Assembly (NCBI RefSeq): GCF_024129865.1
Contig: NZ_JAMYFE010000044.1
Location: forward strand, 62,001-126,000
Source: Stieleria tagensis
Lineage (GTDB): Bacteria; Planctomycetota; Planctomycetia; Pirellulales; Pirellulaceae
Length of the DNA: 64,000 nt
Reading direction: 5' to 3'
Position 1 is the first letter of the stretch; the number at the start of each line of letters is the position of its first letter. The position numbers and the translations under genes were made by a program. The notes under the pieces were generated by a model that saw only the letters and a program-made list of their open reading frames with translations, searched no databases and was not told where the DNA came from. Below, piece by piece: positions 46,044 through 53,702 of the stretch.

Positions 46044-47662
46044 GAAAACAGATCCTTGATCGGCAGCCGAAAATCAGCCGCCCGTTTGGTGGGATGGTCG
46101 ATCGCACGTTCCAAAATATAGATCCCACGCAAGTACATCGCTTTAGCAAGCGATTTGTCCAGAATAAAGCGCGTCGACGTGATAAAGGATCGCGCCAGTC
46201 CAAAGGCCAATCGCAATTCAAAGGTTTCATCATCCTGTCGGCGGGCGAATTTCCTGGCCGCTGAATAGAAATCGACCGCAACCTTGGTGATGCGGCAACG
46301 CACCTGTTTCTCGAGTGCCTGCAGGCGGTAGTTTGAAACCATGAACACCGAGACGTCTTGAGTGTAGTCGGAATACTTGGATCGATGCAGGTCGATGAAA
46401 TAGATCCGTTTGTCGTTGGGATCAAAAATGATATTGTCCAGATTGAAATCACCATGAATATAAACGCTAAACGGCGGCTCGATTGCTGATTCGCGCTGTT
46501 CGGCGATATCGATCAGGTCCCACAGTGATTGGGTACTGGCTTGGCAGACACGGCCTTTCCCACGTCCGAACGAAGGGTGAATTTCCAATACGCTGTCCAA
46601 ACGTTTCCGCAACTGTGACATGTGGCGGGACGACGTCTGTTGTTCCGATTTGGTTTCCCGCCAGACTGCGTTCAGAGTTTTCGACAAATGATCCAGCGTC
46701 GTTTGCAACTGTTCATCACTGCCGGACAGCAGGACACGGTCAAACGTGAACCCCGGCAGATGTTCGATCATCAGCGACGCATTGTCGCCGCGTTGGCGAA
46801 ACGACAGGATTTGGGGTGCCAGCCCGGGAAAGATTTCGTGCCAGCTTTCAACGCTCTTACGCTCTTCTTTCAGCTTTCGCTTTTCACCGTCTTTGACGAT
46901 CGCAACAAAATCCGTCCCCGCTCGCCCGGCGATCCGAGAAATATTGGTCCCCGAATTAGTCTCGGCTGCCTTGGCGACTTCGGCTTGATCAATCCCCAGA
47001 TCTTCAAACGCGTTTTCTAGCAAACGGTAGCGGTCCATCGGCAGCGGTCTGCCGACTCGAGCGCCGACCAACGACTCGCTGACCTCCCGCAGCACATTGC
47101 CCATCTCGTTCAATTGAGTCGCAACAAACAGCGCGCAAACCACGCGATCCGGGTGCTCGATACTCTGCAGATCACGCGATTGCTCTTCGAAGAACGAGTC
47201 GCCTTTTTGCGACATCGAATCGGCCAGTTCACTGACCTTGATCGCTGTCTTGGTGCCTTCTTCGTCAATTCCCGAACGAATCAGATCGATCCCTTTCTGG
47301 ACGTCCTCCAGCAAACCGGACGATGAAAGCGTTTTCAAAATGCCGCGGCGTTTCTGGCCGTCCAGCTGGCGGACGCAGTCGTAAACCAATTCGGTCAATC
47401 GATCCAATTTTGTCGAAATCGCTTCGGCAGCACGCAACGAATACAGTTCCAACGCACGCGGCGGTGGAGTCGCACGAATCGCTTGCGCACAACCGTCATG
47501 GATTCGCATCTTGAGGTTGTACGAGTAACCACGTCGGTCGACGATCCGCTGAGTCAATTCGGACGAAGGAGCCGTCAGTAATGCGACCAAATTGTTCAGC
47601 TGAGTACTCGTCTCGGCCAACAGAAACCGAAGGTTGTCGCGAATCGGTTGTGGTAAACGCAT
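46040..47662 (-). CDS. PhoU-like helical domain fused to APH/choline-kinase-type kinase
   Basis: About 540 residues. Residues 1-215 are all-helical, with patterns recalling PhoU/DUF47 bundles (LRAAEAISTKLDRLTELVYDCVRQLD, VATQLNEMGNVLREVSESL). Residues 255-530 form an aminoglycoside-phosphotransferase-like kinase: FVAIVKDGEKRK for the nucleotide side, SLMIEHLPGFTFDRVLL for the hinge, and the catalytic segment YIHGDFNLDNIIFDP followed by IYFIDLHRSKYSDYTQDV for metal binding. A PhoU-type domain joined to a small-molecule or protein kinase would link phosphate status to phosphorylation. It is the first gene of the seven-gene operon. The start could also be 47683. Confidence 0.75.
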   Translation of the reverse strand: MRLPQPIRDNLRFLLAETSTQLNNLVALLTAPSSELTQRIVDRRGYSYNLKMRIHDGCAQAIRATPPPRALELYSLRAAEAISTKLDRLTELVYDCVRQLDGQKRRGILKTLSSSGLLEDVQKGIDLIRSGIDEEGTKTAIKVSELADSMSQKGDSFFEEQSRDLQSIEHPDRVVCALFVATQLNEMGNVLREVSESLVGARVGRPLPMDRYRLLENAFEDLGIDQAEVAKAAETNSGTNISRIAGRAGTDFVAIVKDGEKRKLKEERKSVESWHEIFPGLAPQILSFRQRGDNASLMIEHLPGFTFDRVLLSGSDEQLQTTLDHLSKTLNAVWRETKSEQQTSSRHMSQLRKRLDSVLEIHPSFGRGKGRVCQASTQSLWDLIDIAEQRESAIEPPFSVYIHGDFNLDNIIFDPNDKRIYFIDLHRSKYSDYTQDVSVFMVSNYRLQALEKQVRCRITKVAVDFYSAARKFARRQDDETFELRLAFGLARSFITSTRFILDKSLAKAMYLRGIYILERAIDHPTKRAADFRLPIKDLFS

Positions 47663-47841
47663 CGTGTCAGTCAAACAAATCAAAAGAAAGCAGGCGTATC
47701 CTTGGAAACGTCAATCAGAATGTGTTGCAGCGTTTATGGAAAGAGCAATTCAATCGACGTCACCATTGATCGTTAACAGAACCAACATGATTGCAGCAGC
47801 ATTCCAACCGATCCGATTGCATGTGCGGCTGACATCGATCT

Positions 47842-48828
47842 CTAAAGAAGCGGAGTTGAAATCTCGTCTGAGTCCGTTGCGAGCGATTCATTCACAACAT
47901 CCGACTCAGCTACCGACACTGTCAACACAGTAGTGAATTGGGCACGCAGTTCGTCAGCGCGTTCCGGCGTCCACCAATCCAAAACAGCGCGATGCTTGGC
48001 TTCCAACTCCGCATGCTCTTTTTGCAACAGTTCCTGAATCAATTTTCCGACGTTACGGTTGTCATCGTCAGCAAACTGGCTGCGGTAGAACTCGATAGCT
48101 GATGCGTGGTCATTGACCTTGCCGAGTCGCTCTTGGGCCTTGGCGAAAACCGGATAGAGCTCTTTGCGAAATCGTTTTGCAAATGCTGGTGCCAGTAACT
48201 CCATCCCATATCGGACACCTTTGCCCTGGATTCGCATCTCATGCAGCGCATCGATCTCTGCCAAATCAGCTTGTCCGGCGGCAAAAAACCGATTGACAAC
48301 TGAATCCAAGGAACGGTGGGCAAAATCCTGAAACGAAGGCTCGTCGCCAGTGCCACGCCAGCGAATGCGTTTGATTAATTGCGCACTACGTTTGACAAAC
48401 CCATCTTTTTTGGCGTCGAGATAACTGCGTTTCAGCGGTCGCTGCGCTTTGATTCGTTTGGCAGCGACCTGTTTTCGAAGTTTTGCTAGGGCTTTTCTAG
48501 GCTGCTCGCTGTCGAGTTCTGCCAATTGCAGCGACACGACATCTAAATCTCTGGCTTGCCCCGCCGCTCGGCGCAGCGTCCGCAACTGTTTTCGAATCAA
48601 TCGCGTTCGCTTGGTCGGCAACAGGTCTGCATACAGTTTTAACGCCGCTTCGGCCCGTCGCACGCTGACCCGCAACTGGTGGACATCTCTCACTCCCGGA
48701 TGGTTGCCCGCCGCCATCGGTGCGTGCTTCCAAACTTCCTTTAATCTGGACTGGATGGATTGGCAGGCAACCTGCGAAACGGGTTCAGCGGGGTTATCAC
48801 ATCTGCCCCATTTACGAGATCGGCTCAT
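47842..48828 (-). CDS. CHAD domain protein (polyphosphate-binding type)
   Basis: About 328 residues, nearly all one CHAD domain. The two halves show the basic helices HQLRVSVRRAEAALKLYADLL (near residue 50) and LHEMRIQGKGVRYGMELLAPAF (near 215), with RDLDVVSLQLAEL between; the conserved His, Arg and Lys residues line a positively charged pore known to bind inorganic polyphosphate in studied CHAD proteins. It lies about 180 bases upstream of the PhoU/APH gene on the same strand, and ppk2 is 13 kb away, so a polyphosphate link of this region is supported. The start at 48828 (MSRSRKWG) is preferred; the frame begins at 48876. Confidence 0.88.
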   Translation of the reverse strand: MSRSRKWGRCDNPAEPVSQVACQSIQSRLKEVWKHAPMAAGNHPGVRDVHQLRVSVRRAEAALKLYADLLPTKRTRLIRKQLRTLRRAAGQARDLDVVSLQLAELDSEQPRKALAKLRKQVAAKRIKAQRPLKRSYLDAKKDGFVKRSAQLIKRIRWRGTGDEPSFQDFAHRSLDSVVNRFFAAGQADLAEIDALHEMRIQGKGVRYGMELLAPAFAKRFRKELYPVFAKAQERLGKVNDHASAIEFYRSQFADDDNRNVGKLIQELLQKEHAELEAKHRAVLDWWTPERADELRAQFTTVLTVSVAESDVVNESLATDSDEISTPLL

Positions 48829-49302
48829 TGGCACACTAAAGTGTTGTTGGCCAATCAGCACATGACCGAACGTCAACTAGATTTCCATGGCGAAGCTGCG
48901 AGCACCGTTGCTAAGAGACATGAAAGATGTTGCTGCTGAATTACACAACGTTGCGTTTCGAACGCAAAGGAACACGCAACCAATCGCCGAGTTTAGACTC
49001 GCATTGCACTAAGGCAAGCCGTTTTAGCAGGCCAACGTTGATTCTTCATAATGTGATGGGCACTCCAGCACCGATTGCGAGTCACCCCAGCAGCGGCCCG
49101 ACGAGCAAGCTTTGAAGCCAGCGTTTTCGCGTGGGGCAAAGGTTTTTGGTAACCCGAATCGTCAGCGAGGGATCCCGTTAACACCCTAATCCCTCGCTGA
49201 CGCTCGGGTTACCATCATCAAAGCGCAACTTCAATCACGCTTGGCAAAATGCATTCCTAAACAGCCGCCCCGCAGCTGCGAGACGGCTGGCGGCAAACCG
49301 TC
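48829..49302. other. Intergenic region between the M16 peptidase and CHAD genes, carrying a dispersed repeat
   Basis: About 470 bases. The right part (49148 onward) holds copy 2 of the palindromic repeat. The left part, upstream of the CHAD gene, has no recognisable gene and probably contains its promoter. Confidence 0.45.
49148..49245 (-). repeat. Dispersed palindromic repeat, copy 2 (inverted relative to copy 1)
   Basis: The core 49148-49213 has arms of 25-26 bases that are almost perfect inverted repeats (GGTAACCCGA... / ...TCGGGTTACC) around a centre with GTTAAC. The reverse complement aligns with copy 1 at 24847-24945 through the core, one flank with TTGAAGTTGCGCTTT, and the AAAAACC on the other side. 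Confidence 0.9.
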
Positions 49303-52143
49303 CTACTGATCGCCGGCATCACCCTTGGCTTCAGGCTGCGCATCGGATGTCGCTGCGAAATCTCCAGCAATCGACATCACCAGTTTGTCCCAGTCAATGT
49401 ATTTGGCGATCGCCGCATTGACGCTTTCGACCGTTGCGGATTCGATCTGTTCAGCGTGCTGCTGAGCATACTCCATGGTGCGATCCAGGAACATTGTCTG
49501 CAACAATTCACTTGCCAACGACGAATCACTGGAGCGACGCACACGTTCGGCTTGCAGATAGGACTGCTTTGCCTTTTCAAGTTCCTCGGCGGTCACACCG
49601 TCGCTGCAAAGTCTTTCGACTTCTTCGCGGATCACTTCGATCAAACGATCTTTGTTTTCCGGATTGGTGATCGCATAGATCGACAAATCAACGCGATCGT
49701 CTTTCGCACGTGCGCTCAAACTGCTACGGACGGTGTACGACAGCCCTTCCTGTTGACGCACTCGATCACCCAAGCGGCTGCTGAGCGCACCGCCACCTAA
49801 AATGAAATTGCCGAGGACCAACGATGCGTATTCGGGATCGGTATCCGCCAGATCCATCTGTGCCGACGAATAGAAGAACGCGTTGGCCTTATCAGGGGTT
49901 TCGATCGTTGACAGGCCGCCGGCCGCCGCTGTGTTGGCTGGACGGTCGATACGAACATAGGCCACGTCCGTTGTCCAATCAGCCAGGATCTGTTGCACCT
50001 CTGACTTGACTTCGTCGATATCAAAATCGCCAACGATCGCCAGTTCACCTAAATCCGCTGACAGGAGGTCGTTGTACAGTGATTTAATTTGGTCTGCGGT
50101 GACCGCTTCATACATCTGAATCTCTTCGTCAAGCGTCATGACATAACGAATGTCGTCTTTGCCATACGGCGAAATGCCCCGACGTACCGCTCGAACGGCT
50201 CGTGACGTCGGTTCGTTGGCATTCTGCTGCAAACTGGTGATGACCTGGCGTTTGATGACATCCAGTTCGTCGGCACTCAGCCGCGGATGCCGCAGCACAT
50301 CGCCGATCAACTGAATGACTTGCGCCAGAAACTCGCGTTTTGTTTTGACTTCGATCTGCATCAATCCTGGCGTGCTATTGATTTGCATTTCAGCCCGCAG
50401 TCGCGTCAATTCATCCTGCAACGCTTGATAGTCCAGTGTTTCAGTACCGCGCACCATTAAGGCGCCCAGTAGTTCGACCGCACCCAGTCGCTGAATCATC
50501 GTTTCTGCCGTGCCGAAACGCAGCGTCAACACCAGTGAGACCGAACCGCCGCGAGTCTGTTTTGGCAACACAGCGTACTGCACGCCATCGGTCAGTTCCC
50601 CTCGCTCGGTGCGCTGCTCGATTTTGATCGGATCTGGATCGAATTGTTCCCCGGCCTGGATGACTTCACGGCCTTTGTATCCGTCCAGTTTCGCAATCAA
50701 ATCGGGCGATTCGGGAATCGAAACTCGCTCGGCTGATTCGCTGGGGATAAACAGCCCAACCGTTCGGTTGTTTTGAACCAAGTACTTGTCGGCGACTGCT
50801 TGAACTTTTTCGGCGTTCAATTCTTCGACAATGTCACGGAATAGGAAATACAGACGCCAGTCGCCTTGGGCGGCCCATTCGCTAAGCGACACGGCCAACT
50901 GATCGGTATTGGATGCTTCCAGTTCTCGCTGTTTCAGAATTTGTTGCTTGGCCCGCTCCACCTCCTGTTCCGTGATCGGTTTCGTTTTGAACGAATCCTC
51001 CAGGATCTCGACCAATTTCGCACGCGCTTCTTCGATCGAGTGGTCTTCGGGGACCTCGGCGATCGACATCAACAATCCCGGTTCGGCAAATGCAAACGCG
51101 AGTGCGTAAACATTGCTGGCTATTTTGGTTTCGACCATTTCTTGATACAGCCGCCCACTCGGTTCATCACCCAACACGATCGACAGTGCTTTCACCGCAG
51201 CGAATTCAGGGTGGCTGCCCGATGGGACGTGGTACGCAGCGCCGACCAATTGGACATCGCCGACGCGACGTAGCACGACGGTTCGCTCGCCGTCCTGGGG
51301 TGGTTCGACCGTGTACGTGGGGTCGATCGGGGTATCCGGCGATTGCAGTCCGCCAAAGGTTTCGCCGATCATCTCCATCGCGCTCTGCTGGTCAAACTTG
51401 CCAGCAACGATCAATAGGATGTTATCGGGTCGATAATACTTGCGATAAAAACGCCGCAGACTAACCACTGGCACACGTTCAATGTCACTGCGGTTGCCGA
51501 TCGTCGAATGACCGTAGTTGTGCCATTCATAGGCCGCTGATTGCATCCGCTGCATCATCACGCGAAACGGAGAATTCTCGCCGCGTTCGAATTCGTTGCG
51601 AACCACCGTCATTTCGCTTTCCAGGTCTTCCCCTTTGATAAAGCTATTGAGCAAGCGATCGGATTCCAGTTCCAGCGCAAATCGAAGATTGTCGTCACTC
51701 GCAGGCAGGGTTTCGTAGTAATTCGTTCGATCGACCCACGTCGTGCCGTTAAACCGGGCACCGCGGTCTTGCAGGTCTTTCGGAATCGCCGGGTGTGCGG
51801 GCGTGCCTTTAAACAACATGTGTTCCAACAGGTGAGCCATCCCGGCTTCGCCGTAGCCCTCATGCCGCGAGCCGACGAAGACGGTCATGTTGACCGTCAC
51901 CACTTCCTTGCTTTCGTCTGGGAACAGCAAAACCCGAACACCGTTGTCGAGTTTGTATTCCGAGATCCCTTCAATTTCATTGACTTTCATCAGCTTGCTA
52001 GGTGAGTTGTCACCCGCTTCGACATCGGTTGTGTTTTCGGGCTTTGCATCCGTCGTTTCTTGAGCGACTGCAAAGGGGGGCGTGGCGATCATCAGTGACG
52101 CCAAAAGCGCCACGACCGCGTAACAAGTTCGCTTCACTTTCAA
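49303..52143 (-). CDS. Secreted M16 family zinc peptidase, two-module
   Basis: About 946 residues with a signal peptide (ends near FAVAQ). The first module has the inverted zinc motif HLLEHMLFKGTP (HxxEH) near residue 105 with the distal Glu in ELESDRLLNSFIKGEDLESEMTVVRNEFERGEN. The second module (from about residue 500) has the same fold with the R/Y pair DRVRQQEGLSYTVRSSL but no HxxEH, as usual for pitrilysin-like proteins where it forms the other half of the chamber. It probably degrades peptides in the periplasm or outside the cell. It diverges from the Rieske gene with about 110 bases between. Confidence 0.95.
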   Translation of the reverse strand: MKVKRTCYAVVALLASLMIATPPFAVAQETTDAKPENTTDVEAGDNSPSKLMKVNEIEGISEYKLDNGVRVLLFPDESKEVVTVNMTVFVGSRHEGYGEAGMAHLLEHMLFKGTPAHPAIPKDLQDRGARFNGTTWVDRTNYYETLPASDDNLRFALELESDRLLNSFIKGEDLESEMTVVRNEFERGENSPFRVMMQRMQSAAYEWHNYGHSTIGNRSDIERVPVVSLRRFYRKYYRPDNILLIVAGKFDQQSAMEMIGETFGGLQSPDTPIDPTYTVEPPQDGERTVVLRRVGDVQLVGAAYHVPSGSHPEFAAVKALSIVLGDEPSGRLYQEMVETKIASNVYALAFAFAEPGLLMSIAEVPEDHSIEEARAKLVEILEDSFKTKPITEQEVERAKQQILKQRELEASNTDQLAVSLSEWAAQGDWRLYFLFRDIVEELNAEKVQAVADKYLVQNNRTVGLFIPSESAERVSIPESPDLIAKLDGYKGREVIQAGEQFDPDPIKIEQRTERGELTDGVQYAVLPKQTRGGSVSLVLTLRFGTAETMIQRLGAVELLGALMVRGTETLDYQALQDELTRLRAEMQINSTPGLMQIEVKTKREFLAQVIQLIGDVLRHPRLSADELDVIKRQVITSLQQNANEPTSRAVRAVRRGISPYGKDDIRYVMTLDEEIQMYEAVTADQIKSLYNDLLSADLGELAIVGDFDIDEVKSEVQQILADWTTDVAYVRIDRPANTAAAGGLSTIETPDKANAFFYSSAQMDLADTDPEYASLVLGNFILGGGALSSRLGDRVRQQEGLSYTVRSSLSARAKDDRVDLSIYAITNPENKDRLIEVIREEVERLCSDGVTAEELEKAKQSYLQAERVRRSSDSSLASELLQTMFLDRTMEYAQQHAEQIESATVESVNAAIAKYIDWDKLVMSIAGDFAATSDAQPEAKGDAGDQ

Positions 52144-52255
52144 ACTCCGTCTTTTCCAGTTTTTTGATATTCTGGTCGCTAGGCATTTGCGGAAACCAAT
52201 CCACGTTTAACGCATTGTATCGCACTGACTGCTACGACATAGCTGGGGCAAAGCC

Positions 52256-52597
52256 ATGGATTCTCAATCGCACACAACCTGGATCGACGTTGCTGATGCC
52301 GCGGAAATTCCGGACGGCTGTGCCAAGGAAGTCGTCGTCGGCCAATGGGTGATCGCGGTTTTTTGCGACGGAGACGATTATTATGCGATCGACGGAATGT
52401 GCGCCCATCAAGGCGGACCGATTGCAAAAGGCCAATTGTCGAAAACCGATCGCGGTCTGACCTGCGTGACCTGTCCTTGGCACGGCTGGCAATATGAACT
52501 GGCCACGGGCATTCAAACGGTGAATCATCAACCCCTGCAACGTGTCTTTCCCGTGCGCCGCAGCGGCGACCGAATTGAAATCCGTGTCGACGAGTGA
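52256..52597 (+). CDS. Rieske [2Fe-2S] ferredoxin-like protein
   Basis: About 113 residues. The cluster ligands are CAHQG (CxH) near residue 48 and CPWHGWQYEL (CxxH) near residue 80. This is the small soluble type found as electron donor of dioxygenases or as the NirD type; YYAIDGMCAHQGGPIAKGQL and TGIQTVNHQPLQRVFPV are typical. No oxygenase is nearby. It converges with the endonuclease/exonuclease/phosphatase-family gene, with 5 bases between. Confidence 0.93.
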   Translation: MDSQSHTTWIDVADAAEIPDGCAKEVVVGQWVIAVFCDGDDYYAIDGMCAHQGGPIAKGQLSKTDRGLTCVTCPWHGWQYELATGIQTVNHQPLQRVFPVRRSGDRIEIRVDE

Positions 52598-52602
52598 TCC
52601 GA

Positions 52603-53652
52603 TCAGCGGAGACTGCCGCGAGAGTCGCTCCTGAATTGCGCCGCTGACAGACTCAAATCCACCGTCACACTGCGATGGTCTGATCCGACATCCGATCCGA
52701 CCTGATACCACCGACAATGCATCGATGGATCAATCAACACATGGTCCAGTGCCAACCCGAATGGGAATGCCCCGCCGCGGGCATACCACGTCGGCTGGAT
52801 CCCCAGTCCACGCCTGGCGCGAATCAACCCGGATCGGCGTTCGAACTCAGCAAAGATCGGTGACCAGGGGGTCAGGTTCAAATCGCCCATCACGACTGTC
52901 GGAATCTTCCGTTGGTCCGTTTGATAATCGGCCACACGCTGGGCCAATTGCCTCAGATGCTCATTGCGAGAGAGAAACTGCCGCGAACCCATCGGTGGCA
53001 GCGGGTGAGTGGCGATGACACGAACGCCTTGGCAAGTCGCTTCGATTGAATCAATGGATTCGTTCAGTTGAAACACACGCGCCGATGCGAGCGGCGATTT
53101 ACTATACAGCCCCATTCCAAAATTGCCCAAGTCTTGTGGACGCAAAAGGGAATACGGATAGCGGTCGCCGATCCGCTGCTCCAACGCTATCTGCAGCGAC
53201 GAACTCAACTCGATCACCGCGACCACGTCGGCATCCAATTCGACGATGTGCGCTGCGATCCGATCGTGATCGGAGTTTGATGTCAACACATTGATGGTCA
53301 TCAAACGCAGAGGTGACGCCTCGGTCGCTTCGCCGGGTGACGACGGCGGTGACAATTGCGGCGCCATGATCAGCAAATGGATCAGTGCAAGCCCTGCGGT
53401 GAGTGCGGCCAAGCGAAATTGTTGGGCGATCAAACAGGCCAACAGGGTGCCGGAGATCCCAATCATCACTTGGATGCGAAGATTGGCAACCAAGTCGGCG
53501 GCCCAGTGGTAGCGAGCCAGAAAACAAGATGCGGTCAACAGAATTGCGCCCAGACTGCCCAACCGAGCCAGCGTGGTGAACGCCCATCGCACTGGACCAC
53601 GTGGCTCGGCGACCGGTGCCGGCAAATCGGAATTGTCGTCACGAGTCTGCAT
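52603..53652 (-). CDS. Membrane-anchored endonuclease/exonuclease/phosphatase-family protein
   Basis: About 349 residues. Three hydrophobic helices in residues 25-105 are followed by an EEP domain: LRLMTINVLTSNSDHDRI, DADVVAVIELSSSLQIAL (catalytic Glu), TVVMGDLNLTPWSPIF (GDxN), and GSDHRSVTVDL (SDH). The domain faces the periplasm in this layout, as known for planctomycete and proteobacterial homologues. The substrate cannot be told from the sequence. It follows the exporter operon after about 50 bases on the same strand. Confidence 0.88.
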   Translation of the reverse strand: MQTRDDNSDLPAPVAEPRGPVRWAFTTLARLGSLGAILLTASCFLARYHWAADLVANLRIQVMIGISGTLLACLIAQQFRLAALTAGLALIHLLIMAPQLSPPSSPGEATEASPLRLMTINVLTSNSDHDRIAAHIVELDADVVAVIELSSSLQIALEQRIGDRYPYSLLRPQDLGNFGMGLYSKSPLASARVFQLNESIDSIEATCQGVRVIATHPLPPMGSRQFLSRNEHLRQLAQRVADYQTDQRKIPTVVMGDLNLTPWSPIFAEFERRSGLIRARRGLGIQPTWYARGGAFPFGLALDHVLIDPSMHCRWYQVGSDVGSDHRSVTVDLSLSAAQFRSDSRGSLR

Positions 53653-53702
53653 GAGCCGTTTTCCCTGTTAGACGCTGTAACGAAGACACCCCCGGTGATC
53701 AC

